Below, in pieces: positions 35,759 through 44,929 of a stretch of 64,000 nt of DNA. The notes under the pieces were generated by a model. It did no database searches and was not told where the DNA came from. It saw only the letters and a program-made list of their open reading frames with translations. How positions within the stretch are numbered: the first letter of the stretch is position 1; each line of letters begins with the position of its first letter. This DNA comes from Isosphaeraceae bacterium (GTDB taxonomy: Bacteria > Planctomycetota > Planctomycetia > Isosphaerales > Isosphaeraceae): contig BPJS01000001.1 in assembly GCA_026004735.1 (NCBI GenBank), positions 2,553,641-2,617,640 on the forward strand. Reading direction: 5' to 3'. Made by a program: the position numbers and the translations under genes.

Positions 35759-37042
35759 ATGAGCCAACCCGTTGGGGTTGAGGGCCCGAGCGGCTGCGGC
35801 GGGGCCGAGTGGGTCGATCGGTTTGACGAAGCGCGGGCGTGGGAGCACGTGCGGGCGTTGAGTTATCCCAGGCGGGTGGGCAGTCTGGGGGAGCGGCGGG
35901 CGTGTCGTTACGTGCGGCGGCGGTTGGAGGAATATGGGCTGGAGTGTCGGCGGGAGCGGTTTGGAGTGCCGCGTCGGCTTCGGGCACTGGTGGCGTGGGG
36001 GGTGATGGGTCTGTGTGCCGGCCTGGTGATCGGTGGGGGCTGGTTGTGGCGTTCGGCGCCGCTTGGTGCAGGCGTGATGTGGTTGGTCGCGGCGTGGCTG
36101 GTCAACCGGCCGTGGGCTTGGGCTGGCCGGCTGCGGCGGAGTGGTGAGGCGCGAGGGATTCGGTCAGCCAATCTGGTGGCGACTCAGCGCGATGCGGCCT
36201 TGGCGGGTGCACCGGCGCGGGTGGTCTTCATGGCCCATTACGACACCAAGTCGCAACTGCTACCGACGGGGCTGCGGGTAGGGCTCGTGTACGCGGCGAT
36301 GGGGATTTGTCTGGTACTAGCGGCGGCGGGTGTTGCGGCGGCCGTCGAGCCAACGCCGGATCGGGTAAGCCGTCTGGCGGCCGGTTATGGACCGTGGGTG
36401 GTGGTGGCGATTCTGGGAGTGCTGGCGGCGAACGTGACGGGGAATCGAAGTCCGGGCGCGCTTGATAACGCGACGGGGGTCGGGGTGTTGCTGGAGCTGG
36501 CCCGGAGCTGGAGGCCGTCGGCGGGAGAACCTTTGGAGGTGGTCTGGGTGGCCAGTGGTTCGGAAGAAGCGGGATTGGATGGAGCTTGGGATTTTCTGGA
36601 ACGGCACGAGTCATGGTGGCGCGAGAAGCCGACGCTGCTGGTCAACCTGGATAGCGTGGGGGCGGGCGACATGGTGTATCTGGCGGGCGAGCCCGGTTCG
36701 GTCGCGCTGGCCGAAGAAGTGGCCAGTCGATTGGGAATCGGCTGGGCGCGGCTGCGGGTGGTCGGAGCGGCGATGGATCATCAGCCGTTCGCGGCGCAGG
36801 GACTTTGCGCCGTGAGTCTGCTAGGGGATGTGGTCCGTCATGCTCTGGTTTTGCATAGCGCGAGCGACCGACCGGAACGGGTTGAGCATGCGGCGATGCG
36901 GCGGGCGGGTTTGCTGGCGGAGGGGGTGGCTCGCGCGTGGGCGGCGCGGTATCAGCGGCCTGGCCGGTCGGGTTCTGGACTCAGCCCGAACACCGAGTCG
37001 GAAATCGGATCAAGGGACCCAGGTATCACAGCGTATGCGTGA
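35759..37042 (+). CDS. M28 family zinc peptidase with membrane spans
   Basis: A 427-residue protein. Zinc-binding motifs of M28 aminopeptidases are seen: VFMAHYDTKSQ, GALDNATGVGVLLELA and GSEEAGLDGAW with the catalytic Glu; the later LLVNLDSVG supplies another ligand. Unusually, two pairs of membrane spans interrupt the sequence, one near residues 85-125 and one near 180-230, so the active site is probably tethered to a membrane. ATG 35741 is an alternative start. It stands alone, divergent from the CPBP gene. Confidence 0.78.
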   Translation: MSQPVGVEGPSGCGGAEWVDRFDEARAWEHVRALSYPRRVGSLGERRACRYVRRRLEEYGLECRRERFGVPRRLRALVAWGVMGLCAGLVIGGGWLWRSAPLGAGVMWLVAAWLVNRPWAWAGRLRRSGEARGIRSANLVATQRDAALAGAPARVVFMAHYDTKSQLLPTGLRVGLVYAAMGICLVLAAAGVAAAVEPTPDRVSRLAAGYGPWVVVAILGVLAANVTGNRSPGALDNATGVGVLLELARSWRPSAGEPLEVVWVASGSEEAGLDGAWDFLERHESWWREKPTLLVNLDSVGAGDMVYLAGEPGSVALAEEVASRLGIGWARLRVVGAAMDHQPFAAQGLCAVSLLGDVVRHALVLHSASDRPERVEHAAMRRAGLLAEGVARAWAARYQRPGRSGSGLSPNTESEIGSRDPGITAYA

Positions 37043-37062
37043 GCGAGGCCCGAGGGCGTGGC

Positions 37063-37485
37063 TCAGTGTCGCGGGCAGGGAGCGGGTACGTCGGCAGTGG
37101 GCGCGGGCGTGGAAGAGGCGGACTCGAGCGCTTTCTGGAGGGTCTTCCAGGCAAGCAGGCAGCACTTCTGGCGTGCGGGAGTGAGGGGAATTCCCAGCAG
37201 GTCCAGCATGGCCTGGCGGTCGAAGCGGCGGGCCTCGTCGGCCGACTTGCCCTCGAGCTGCTCAGCGAGCATCGACGCGGAAGCCTGACTGATGGCGCAG
37301 CCGGAGCCGTCGAATCGGACGGCGCCGATCGTGCCGTCGGGAGCGAGGCCGAGTTCGAGGTGGATACGGTCGCCACACAGGGGGTTGACGCCGTCGGCCA
37401 CGAGGTCGGGGCGGTCGAGCCGGCCGCGGTAGGGAGAGGATTGGGAATGATCTAGGATTTCCTCGCGGTAGAAGTCGTCAACCAT
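37063..37485 (-). CDS. sufU: Fe-S cluster assembly scaffold/sulfurtransferase SufU
   Basis: A 140-residue SufU protein that accepts sulfur from SufS for Fe-S cluster building. The three conserved Cys and the Asp that hold zinc are present: Cys37 and Asp39 in NPLCGDRI, Cys63 in GSGCAISQASASML, and Cys108 in RQKCCLLAW. The opening DDFYREEILDHSQSSPYRG is typical. Its ATG lies 8 nt inside the end of sufS, so the two are translationally coupled. A basic, Pro/Ala-rich tail of about 20 residues is extra. Confidence 0.92.
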   Translation of the reverse strand: MVDDFYREEILDHSQSSPYRGRLDRPDLVADGVNPLCGDRIHLELGLAPDGTIGAVRFDGSGCAISQASASMLAEQLEGKSADEARRFDRQAMLDLLGIPLTPARQKCCLLAWKTLQKALESASSTPAPTADVPAPCPRH

Positions 37486-38797
37486 CGGCGGGGGACTTTC
37501 TCGCTGCGTTGGGGCTTCGTGAGTCGGAGCGGTGAAAGACCGAGCAGGCGTATTCCACAGCCTGGGCCAGGGACTCAACCTCAGACTGGCAATTATACAG
37601 GCAGAAGCTGGCCCGGGCAGACGCCGGAATGCCGAGGGTCTCATGGAGCGGCATCGCGCAGTGCTGACCGGCGCGGATGGCGACGCCGCGGCGATCGAGG
37701 ATCTGAGCGAGGTCGTGGGGGTGGACGCCGTCGACGGTGAAGCTGACGACACCGCCGTTCTGGTAGGCAGGAGCGGAGAAGAGACGCACGCCAGAGATCG
37801 AGGCCAGGCGGGCCTGCGCCGAGGCGACAAGCTGCTGCTGGTGGGCGGTGATCGCGTCCCAGTCGAGTTCGGCGAGGAACTGGACGGCGGCGCCCAGTCC
37901 GATGGCCTGGGCGATGGGGGGTGTTCCGGCCTCGAATTTGTAAGGCAGCTCGTTCCACTCGGCGCGATCGCGATGGACTTCGAGCACCATATCGCCGCCG
38001 CCGAGGACCGGAGGCATCGCTTCGAGCCGCTCGCGGCGGCCGTAGAGGATGCCGATACCCGTCGGGCCGAACATCTTGTGGCCAGAGAACGCGGCGAAAT
38101 CGACCCCCAGGGCGGCGACGTCGAGCGGGCCGTGGGCAACGAGCTGCGCGGCGTCGAGAAGGGTGGCGGCACCGACAGCCTGGGCACGCGCGACAATCTC
38201 GGCGATCGGCAGCAGAGTGCCGAGGACATTGGACATGCCAGAAAAGGCGACCAGGCGGGTGCGGGAGCCGATCTGGCGGTCGAGGGAGTCGAGATCGAGC
38301 GTGCCGTCAGGATGAAGTTCCGCGTAACGCAACACGACTCCGCGCTCGCGGGCCAGCATCAGCCAGGGGACAAGGTTGGCGTGGTGTTCGAGGGCGGTCA
38401 GGACGATCTCGTCGCCGGGTTGAAGGCGGGTGCGGCCGAAGGAGAGAGCGACCAGGTTGATCGACTCCGTAGTCCCGCGGGTGAAGATGATCTCGGATTC
38501 GTCGCGGGCGTGGATGTAGCGGGCGACCGACGTGCGGGCTTCCTCGTAGGCGGCGGTTGCTTCCTCGCTGAGGGTGTGGAGGCCGCGGTGGACGTTGGCG
38601 GTGAATTCGGTGTCGTAGGACTGGACGGCCCGAATGACCGACCAGGGCTTGAGGCTGGTGGCAGCGTTGTCGAGATAGACCAGCGGAACTCCGGGCCGAA
38701 CCTCGCGGGTCAGCACCGGAAAACGCGAGCGGATCGACCAGGGATCAAACGGGGCCGGGACCTCGGACGTGATGATCGGGGCCGTTGACGAAGACAA
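37478..38797 (-). CDS. sufS: Cysteine desulfurase SufS
   Basis: A 439-residue PLP-dependent enzyme that takes sulfur from cysteine to form a persulfide passed to SufU. Motifs: VYLDNAATSLKPWSVI at the N-terminus, TRGTTESINLVA, the PLP lysine in FSGHKMFGPTGIGIL, and the persulfide cysteine in RAGQHCAMPLHETLG. The order and length match group II (SufS/CsdA) desulfurases. Transcribed with sufU from the extended -10 promoter upstream. Confidence 0.94.
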   Translation of the reverse strand: MSSSTAPIITSEVPAPFDPWSIRSRFPVLTREVRPGVPLVYLDNAATSLKPWSVIRAVQSYDTEFTANVHRGLHTLSEEATAAYEEARTSVARYIHARDESEIIFTRGTTESINLVALSFGRTRLQPGDEIVLTALEHHANLVPWLMLARERGVVLRYAELHPDGTLDLDSLDRQIGSRTRLVAFSGMSNVLGTLLPIAEIVARAQAVGAATLLDAAQLVAHGPLDVAALGVDFAAFSGHKMFGPTGIGILYGRRERLEAMPPVLGGGDMVLEVHRDRAEWNELPYKFEAGTPPIAQAIGLGAAVQFLAELDWDAITAHQQQLVASAQARLASISGVRLFSAPAYQNGGVVSFTVDGVHPHDLAQILDRRGVAIRAGQHCAMPLHETLGIPASARASFCLYNCQSEVESLAQAVEYACSVFHRSDSRSPNAARKSPADG

Positions 38798-39129
38798 TGG
38801 AACCTCCGCACGCGCTACTCAAACTTGAAAAAGGATTATACCAAAACCAGGGGCCTGGTCGTCCCGGTCCGCATGCCTGGGACTCCGCGCAACGAGCCGG
38901 CTGGCAAGCCAAATAGGATCGTCGAGGTGGAGCAGCGTGGAGCGATTGGAGCGCGCGACACGGGCTGCTCCGAACGGAGCGAGGGAGGCGCGAGCCGACC
39001 CGATGCCGCGACGCTCTCAAACCTGAGCCGGCGATGGGACAGATGCTCAGAGCGCCGGTGAGGTTCGAGAGGGTCGGGCTTGACCCCGTCTTAGCCGCCT
39101 GATGCGATGGGACCCGGAGGTGGCTGGCG
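38798..39129. other. Divergent spacer between sufS and the M20 gene
   Basis: This 332-nt stretch contains the sufSU promoter near 38835-38843 and, at its right end, GGAGG at 39115-39119 as ribosome binding site for the M20 gene. I see no SufR- or IscR-like palindrome and no RNA gene in the remainder. Confidence 0.45.
38835..38843 (-). promoter_or_regulatory. Extended -10 promoter for sufS-sufU
   Basis: On the minus strand a perfect TATAAT (38840-38835) is preceded by TG plus one base, the extended -10 element. No good -35 hexamer lies 17 nt upstream, consistent with an extended -10 promoter or an activator-dependent one. It lies about 40 nt before the sufS start. Confidence 0.55.
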
Positions 39130-40320
39130 ATGAGCCAATGGGAGGCAGGCCGACGCGCGGCCGGGTGTGTTGACCGGGAGCGGTTGCTCCGCATCGCGGA
39201 GCGGTTGATCGCCGCCCCCAGCCCGACCGGAACGGCGGCGCCGGCGCTCGATGCGCTTGGGTCGTTGCTGGAGGAGGAGGGATTTGACGTCGAGCGGCCG
39301 GAGGGGGGACATCCGAGGGCGCCGGCGGTCGTGGCGCGGTTGGACGGAACGGGGCCGGGGCGTGTGCTGCAGTTTGACGGACATCTGGACACGGTCCACC
39401 TGCCGTTTGTGCCGCCGCGGGTTGATGGCGGCGAACTGCGGGGCAGCGGGGCCGCGGATATGAAAGGAGGGATGGCGGCGGCGGTCGAGGCGATGCTAGC
39501 CGTTCGCGATGCGGGCGGGCTGGCCAGCGGGTCGATCCTGCTGGTCGCCCATGATCTCCACGAAGCGCCCTGGGGATACGGAGAACAGCTCGAAGCGTTG
39601 ATCGCGCAGGGGATCCGCGGGAATGCGGTGTTGATTCCGGAGCCGTTGTGCGCGCACTTGCCGGTGGCGGGGCGTGGGCAAGCATGCTGGGAGGTCACGA
39701 TCGAGCGCGACGGGCCGCCGGTGCACGAGGTGATGCGGCCCGAGGGGCAACCAGATGTGATTGCAGCGGGAGCGAAGCTGGTCGAGCGATTGATGCGGCT
39801 CGACGCCGAGTTGGCGCAGCAGACCGACCCGGAGGCGGGTCGGTCGAGCGTCTTTGTCGGGTTGATCCATGCCGGCGAGATTTACAACCAGTTTCCCCAG
39901 GCATGCCGGCTCGAGGGGACGCGACGGTGGGTGCCGGGGATTGGGCCGGCCGAGGTCGAGAACGAGTTTCGGGGCATCATCGACAATCTGGCGCGTGCGA
40001 CGGGGACGCGGATTCGGCTCAGGTATCAGCGCGTGCGTGATGCGTTTCGGCTCGACCTCGGCGATCCGATCGTGGACGATTTTCAGTCCGCGATGGAGCA
40101 GGTAAACGGAAGCCGGCTGCGGCCGGGACCGAAGCCGTTCGTCGACGATGGCAATTGCTTCGCGGCGTGGGGGATCGCGGCGATCACGCACGGGCCAAGG
40201 GCCGGCGGGCAACACACACTAGAGGAGTGGGCGTCGATCGACGATCTGGAGCGGGTGGCGCGGGTGTACGCAGCGACCGCCGTGCGTTACGGCGCTAGAT
40301 CGAGAGACCCGAGGCGATGA
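39130..40320 (+). CDS. M20 family metallohydrolase (ArgE/DapE-like)
   Basis: A 396-residue amidohydrolase of the acetylornithine deacetylase/desuccinylase group. Zinc ligands are visible: His85 and Asp87 in FDGHLDTV, the bridging Asp110 in GSGAADMKGG, Glu171 in IPEP, and the C-terminal His in GGQHTLEEW. In the family the catalytic pair is normally Glu-Glu; here the place reads HDLHEAPWG, giving His144-Glu145. The substrate is unknown; it is probably an N-acylated amino acid or peptide, because its stop overlaps (ATGA) the start of an aminotransferase. GGAGG lies 10 nt before the ATG. Confidence 0.83.
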   Translation: MSQWEAGRRAAGCVDRERLLRIAERLIAAPSPTGTAAPALDALGSLLEEEGFDVERPEGGHPRAPAVVARLDGTGPGRVLQFDGHLDTVHLPFVPPRVDGGELRGSGAADMKGGMAAAVEAMLAVRDAGGLASGSILLVAHDLHEAPWGYGEQLEALIAQGIRGNAVLIPEPLCAHLPVAGRGQACWEVTIERDGPPVHEVMRPEGQPDVIAAGAKLVERLMRLDAELAQQTDPEAGRSSVFVGLIHAGEIYNQFPQACRLEGTRRWVPGIGPAEVENEFRGIIDNLARATGTRIRLRYQRVRDAFRLDLGDPIVDDFQSAMEQVNGSRLRPGPKPFVDDGNCFAAWGIAAITHGPRAGGQHTLEEWASIDDLERVARVYAATAVRYGARSRDPRR

Positions 40321-41678
40321 CATCGATTCCCGAGTTGATCAGCGAGGCGCAGGCCAGCGAGGAACGATTTCTGCGGCAGATCTTCGTCCGCGACCAAATG
40401 GCCGAATGGTCGAAGCAGCCGCTGATCATGGCCCGAGCCGACGGCGTGCACTACTGGGACGTGCAAGGAAAGCGTTATCTGGATGCGTTATCGGGGATTT
40501 ACGTAGCATCGGTCGGGCACAACAACCGGCGCGTGATCGAGGAGATCCGACGGCAGTTGGATCGTCTGCATTTTTCACCGCCGATGCACGGCACGAATCC
40601 GGTGGCCGTGCAACTGGCCAATCTGCTGGCCGAGCTGACACCGGGCGATTTGGCGGTGACGAAGTTTCAGACCGGCGGGTCGGAAGTCACCGAGGCGGCG
40701 ATTAAGCTGGCGCGGCAGTATCACCGGCTGATGGGACATCCAGGCAAGTACAAGGTGATTGGACGGTATCTGTCCTGGCATGGGTCGACGCTGGGAGCGT
40801 TGTCGGCCTCGGGGCTCAAGGGGAGGAAGACGGTCAACGAACCGATGGCGCCGGGGTTTCTGCACGTCTTCCCGCCGAGTTGTTACCGCTGCCCGTTCGG
40901 CAAGGCGTACCCGGAGTGTGGGGTGACGTGTGCGACGATCGTCGAGCAGGTAATCGAACTGGAGGACCCGGAGACGGTGGCAGCGCTGATCGTCGAGCCG
41001 ATCGGCCATACGGGCGGGGTGATCGACCCGCCGGAAGAATACCTGCCGATCTTGCGGTCGATCTGCGATCGCCACAACGTTCTCTTGATCTTTGATGAGA
41101 TTATCACGGGGATGGGGCGGACGGGGCGGATGTTTGCGGCGGAGACGTTTGGGGTCGTGCCGGATGTGTTGTGTGTGGCCAAGGGGATGAGCGGGGGGTA
41201 TGCGCCGCTGTCGGCAATGATCTGCCGCCGCCGGATTGCGGATGCCTTCTGGGGACCGATCGCGGAGAACCCGGGATTCGTCGAGGGACACACGTTCGAG
41301 GGGAACCCGATCTCGTGTGCGGCGGGAATCGCGGTGTTGCGGGAGATCGTGGAGCGCGATCTGTGCGGCAATGCGCGGCGGCAGGGGGAGCGGTTGCGTG
41401 CGGGGTTGGAAGACCTGGCGGCGAAGTATGGGGTGATCGGGGACGTCCGCGGCAAGGGGCTGTTTCAGGGGATCGAATTCGTCAGTGACCGGGCGACGAA
41501 GGCGGCGATGCCGGATGCGTTTGGGGTGAAGGTGGGGCGGAGGGCGCTCGAGAACGGGCTCTTGTGCCGGTTTGATCCGCACTGGATTGCGTTGGGGCCG
41601 CCGTTGATAACGACATCCGAGCAGATCGACGAGATCGTGGCGATACTGGACCGGAGCCTGGGCGAGGTGCTGGGCTGA
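40317..41678 (+). CDS. Class III PLP-dependent aminotransferase
   Basis: A 453-residue fold-type I enzyme of the omega-aminotransferase group (relatives act on 4-aminobutyrate, taurine, ornithine or beta-alanine). Motifs: YLDALSGIYVASVGHNN near the N-terminus, FQTGGSEVTEAAIKLARQYH for the phosphate-binding turn, LLIFDEIITGMGRTG, and the PLP lysine in VAKGMSGGYAPLSAM. A Cys-containing segment (PSCYRCPFGKAYPECG) is characteristic of a subset of these enzymes. The 4-nt overlap with the M20 gene and the MFS gene 90 nt downstream suggest one pathway that frees, deaminates and imports an amino compound. Confidence 0.9.
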   Translation: MTSIPELISEAQASEERFLRQIFVRDQMAEWSKQPLIMARADGVHYWDVQGKRYLDALSGIYVASVGHNNRRVIEEIRRQLDRLHFSPPMHGTNPVAVQLANLLAELTPGDLAVTKFQTGGSEVTEAAIKLARQYHRLMGHPGKYKVIGRYLSWHGSTLGALSASGLKGRKTVNEPMAPGFLHVFPPSCYRCPFGKAYPECGVTCATIVEQVIELEDPETVAALIVEPIGHTGGVIDPPEEYLPILRSICDRHNVLLIFDEIITGMGRTGRMFAAETFGVVPDVLCVAKGMSGGYAPLSAMICRRRIADAFWGPIAENPGFVEGHTFEGNPISCAAGIAVLREIVERDLCGNARRQGERLRAGLEDLAAKYGVIGDVRGKGLFQGIEFVSDRATKAAMPDAFGVKVGRRALENGLLCRFDPHWIALGPPLITTSEQIDEIVAILDRSLGEVLG

Positions 41679-41768
41679 GGGGGCCGTTGGGGTTGGGCGG
41701 CAGGGGGTGGAAGCCTGGTCGAACCGGGTCGAGGGAGCAGATGCCGCGAGTCAAGTTTGAGGGGGGCG

Positions 41769-43109
41769 ATGGCAGATCCGGTGCGGGGGATGGTCGAGGT
41801 TGCGAAGAATCTATCCACGGCGGGAGTGGATCGCCCGACCCGGGTGCGCTACGGGGTTTTGGGCGCAGCGTGTTTGCTGGCGGTGGTGACTTACATCCAC
41901 CGGATTGGCTTCGCGTCGGCGACGACGGAGTTTCGGGCAACGCTCGGACTGAGCGATGGTCAGGTGTCGTGGTTGATGGCGGCGTTCATGGTGGCCTATG
42001 GGGTGTTTGAAGTTCCGTGGGGGAATTGGGCCGATCGGCTTGGGGTGAGGCGGGTCCTGACGCGAGTGATTCTGGGCGGCTCGGGGCTGACGGCGGCGCT
42101 GGTTCTGGTCGGGTTCCTGCCGCGTGGTGCGGTCTGGGTGTTTCCGCTGTTGTTGGGGTTGCGGTTTCTGTTTGGGATGTTTCAGGCAGGGACGTTTCCA
42201 GCAGTGTCGCGGATGATGGCTGACTGGATGCCGGTTTCGGAGCGGGGCGGAGCGCAGGGATTGATCTGGATGTCGGCGCGGGTGGGGGGAGCGTTGGCAC
42301 CGTTGTTGGTCGTGGGGCTGATTCAGGTGACGGGAAGCTGGATGGTGGCGTTGGCGGTGGTGTCGAGTCTGGGCGTGGCCTGGTGCCTCCTGTTCCGGCC
42401 CTGGTTTCGGGATCGGCCGGAGGAGACGGCGTGGGTCAACGCGTCGGAGCGGGCGTTGATTGCAAGCGGCCGTGGGGAACGGTCCGTCGCTCACGGAGAC
42501 GTGAGCTGGTGGGAGCTGGTCAAGTCGCGGCAGGCGGTGGCGTTGTGCTTGATGTACGGGTGCTTGGGGTATAGCGGTAATTTCTTTTCGACGCTGATGC
42601 CGACCTATCTGAAGAATCATCGGGGGTTGGATCCAGACGCGATCAAGCTCTTGACCGCCTTGCCCTTTGCGTGTGGCGTGCTGGCGTGTCTGGGCGGTGG
42701 GGTATTGTCCGATGCGATCGTGCGCTGGAGCGGGCGACGCTGGGGGCGGCCTCTGGTGGGAATGCTGGGGATGGGGCTGGCGGGTGCGGCGATCGTGGCG
42801 ACGCTGGGCGTCGAGGATGTCGGGGCGCTGGGGCTGCTGATTGGGTTGACCTTTGTGGGCAATGATCTGGCGATGGGTCCGGCGTGGGCGGCTGCGGCCG
42901 ATATCGGCGAACGGCAGGCGGGGACGCTTTCCGGCGCGATGAATATGACGGCGAGCCTGACGGCGGCGTTGATGGCCGTTGTGACCGGTGCGCTGTTCGA
43001 CGCGGGTCAGATTGTGGCGCCGTTTGTTCTGTTCGGGTTGGTGTATGGGCTGGGAGCGGTCTGCTGGTTGGGTGTTGATGTGACCAAGGGGCTTGGGCAG
43101 GAGGCTTGA
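41769..43109 (+). CDS. MFS transporter (anion:cation symporter-like)
   Basis: A 446-residue protein with about twelve membrane spans in the major facilitator fold. The loop after span 2 contains GNWADRLGVRRVL, the MFS loop 2-3 motif, and FRATLGLSDGQVSWLMAAFMVAYGVFEVPWG, typical of the ACS (hexuronate/glucarate/phthalate) family. It probably imports an organic anion for the enzymes encoded just upstream. ATG 41769 has GAGGGG directly upstream; TTG 41757 is an in-frame alternative. Confidence 0.83.
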   Translation: MADPVRGMVEVAKNLSTAGVDRPTRVRYGVLGAACLLAVVTYIHRIGFASATTEFRATLGLSDGQVSWLMAAFMVAYGVFEVPWGNWADRLGVRRVLTRVILGGSGLTAALVLVGFLPRGAVWVFPLLLGLRFLFGMFQAGTFPAVSRMMADWMPVSERGGAQGLIWMSARVGGALAPLLVVGLIQVTGSWMVALAVVSSLGVAWCLLFRPWFRDRPEETAWVNASERALIASGRGERSVAHGDVSWWELVKSRQAVALCLMYGCLGYSGNFFSTLMPTYLKNHRGLDPDAIKLLTALPFACGVLACLGGGVLSDAIVRWSGRRWGRPLVGMLGMGLAGAAIVATLGVEDVGALGLLIGLTFVGNDLAMGPAWAAAADIGERQAGTLSGAMNMTASLTAALMAVVTGALFDAGQIVAPFVLFGLVYGLGAVCWLGVDVTKGLGQEA

Positions 43110-43178
43110 GGCCAGGCAGGTGCGGGATTCGCAGTCGGCGATGGGAACGGCCGAACCTGTGCCTATGACGCAGACGGC

Positions 43179-44786
43179 TTAGAATCGGACCGTGAATTGG
43201 GTGTAGAAGAAGTTGGAGTCCTCGGCCTGGGCCGGCGTGGCAGCGGTGCGCTGGATGAAGGAGCCAGCCCAGAGGTGGGCGAGGCCGAATTGCCATTCGG
43301 TGTTGGGGTTCTGAAAGACGGTCAGGACGATGTCGAATTCGTTGCCGACATCGCGGCCGGCCCGGCCCGTGGGGTCGATCCGCTCGAGCGCGCCGCCGGC
43401 GGTGAAGAGGCCGTCGCGAGCCGAGGCGAGCTGGAAGTTGTAGTACCAGAACAGCAGCTCGGCGCGTTTGCCAAGGAAGAGCTTGAGGTTCACGTTGGGC
43501 GAGAGGATGTTCTGGCGCGCGACGGCGTCCATGTAACCCAGATACTTATGACCGAGGGGGAAGAGTTGGTTGAAGCGGTTGAACGAGCCGGCGTCCGGGC
43601 CCCGGTTGCCGGACGCGTAGTCGTAGTAAAACCAGAGTTCGGGGGTAAACGGCAGACGGGCGAACTTGCGTCCGAAGCCGGTTGTGACCATGCCGGCGCT
43701 ACGGGATATGTGCTGGCCCGTGCCCGGCGGGGTGCTTCCGCCGAATTGATAGGCGACCTCGCCTTCCCAGAGCCAGTTGTTCTGGGCGCCTTGGTAGCGT
43801 ATGCCGAGGGTGTGGACCTGATATGCGCCGACCTCGCCGTTGAGGGGAACAACGTTGTCGCGATCGGAGAGAAGGCCGAGGTAGTAGACGTCGTAGAGTC
43901 GATTGGGGGTGCCTTTGTACGTCAGATAGGAACCAAAAAACTGCTGATCATAGTTGGGTTGGTTGAACTGGCGGGCGAGGATGATGTTGGGGCGGCTCCA
44001 GAACAGGTCCACGTTCCAGTTCTTGCCACGGTGGAACAGGTGGGGAACCAAGGCGAAGGTGCGGCGGACGTTGGCCCAGTCGAGTGGCGAGACCATCCGC
44101 TGGTTGCCGAAGAGAAGCTCCTCCTTCCAGCCGTAGCGGAAGCTCCACCAGCCGTCGACGGCCTCGTAGAGCTTCAGTTCGCCGAAGAGGTTGTTGGTGT
44201 CGCCGTGGTCGAGGTCGCTGAAGATCGGGGGTACGGTCTGCCTGGAGGCGTCGGCGAAGTGGACCTCGCCGTAGAGGCGGAACCGGTCGTTGAACCATGT
44301 GTCCAGGTAGAGCCGCTCTCGGAAGAGGTTGAAGTTGTTCTGCTCGCCGGTCAGGCGGCGGTTGTCCTCTCCGCGGCCTTGCCAGCGGAACTCGCCGCCG
44401 AAGGAGGTGACGACGTTGTCACCCAAGGTCTGGCGACGCTTGAGGAAGTCGAAGGTATTGCGGTAGGGGCTCTCGGGATTGTCGACGTAGAGGAAATCGT
44501 TGTCGAAGAAGAGCGGCTTCCAGGGGACCGGCGGCACGGGCTTGGGTGTCTCGCCCGGTTTCGGCGGCGCCGGGGGAAGAGGCGGAACGACGATCGTCCA
44601 GCCCGGCGGCGCGACGCCAACCTGATCGGGCTGGCCGAGGCGGAACGGGCCGCGTTCCGCCGAGATCACGCACCAGCCGAAGCAAAAGGGAGAGCCGCAG
44701 GCGGCACGCGCCGGCTCGGTCGATTCCTGAGCCAGCGTGCCCGGCGCAATCCCGATCAGCGCGATCAGTGTTAAGCGCGCAGTCAC
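43179..44786 (-). CDS. Outer-membrane beta-barrel, alginate-export family
   Basis: A 535-residue exported protein. Residues 1-19 are a signal peptide ending in APGTLAQ; a Cys-containing stretch and a proline-rich linker (about 66-90) follow. The remaining 440 residues show alternating polar/aromatic strands (FRLYGEVHFADA, WSFRYGWKEELLFGNQRM, YYNFQLASARDGLF) typical of the AlgE/alginate_exp barrel family, and the protein ends in a Phe, as outer-membrane barrels do. The transported compound is not known. Translation starts at GTG 44786. Single gene on the minus strand, after hypB. Confidence 0.78.
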   Translation of the reverse strand: MTARLTLIALIGIAPGTLAQESTEPARAACGSPFCFGWCVISAERGPFRLGQPDQVGVAPPGWTIVVPPLPPAPPKPGETPKPVPPVPWKPLFFDNDFLYVDNPESPYRNTFDFLKRRQTLGDNVVTSFGGEFRWQGRGEDNRRLTGEQNNFNLFRERLYLDTWFNDRFRLYGEVHFADASRQTVPPIFSDLDHGDTNNLFGELKLYEAVDGWWSFRYGWKEELLFGNQRMVSPLDWANVRRTFALVPHLFHRGKNWNVDLFWSRPNIILARQFNQPNYDQQFFGSYLTYKGTPNRLYDVYYLGLLSDRDNVVPLNGEVGAYQVHTLGIRYQGAQNNWLWEGEVAYQFGGSTPPGTGQHISRSAGMVTTGFGRKFARLPFTPELWFYYDYASGNRGPDAGSFNRFNQLFPLGHKYLGYMDAVARQNILSPNVNLKLFLGKRAELLFWYYNFQLASARDGLFTAGGALERIDPTGRAGRDVGNEFDIVLTVFQNPNTEWQFGLAHLWAGSFIQRTAATPAQAEDSNFFYTQFTVRF

Positions 44787-44929
44787 TACGCCGGGGTCTC
44801 CCGAGGAGCCAAGTCCAACCTCTTGTATCGACGTTCGGATCGAATCACTTGAACCGGTTATGACGGGCTGACACCGCTCGTCGGTCCGAAGTCAGTTGGG
44901 GGCCGATCGAGAGTGTTCGAACGGTTCGG

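Noticed and set aside
38798..39129. Possible RNA gene or IscR/SufR operator upstream of sufS
   Set aside because: Only an extended -10 promoter is clear; no convincing palindrome or structured RNA was found.
43197..44774. Plus-strand frame of 525 codons opposite the outer-membrane barrel
   Set aside because: Acidic, Val/Glu-rich shadow of the minus-strand barrel gene, which has a signal peptide and terminal Phe.
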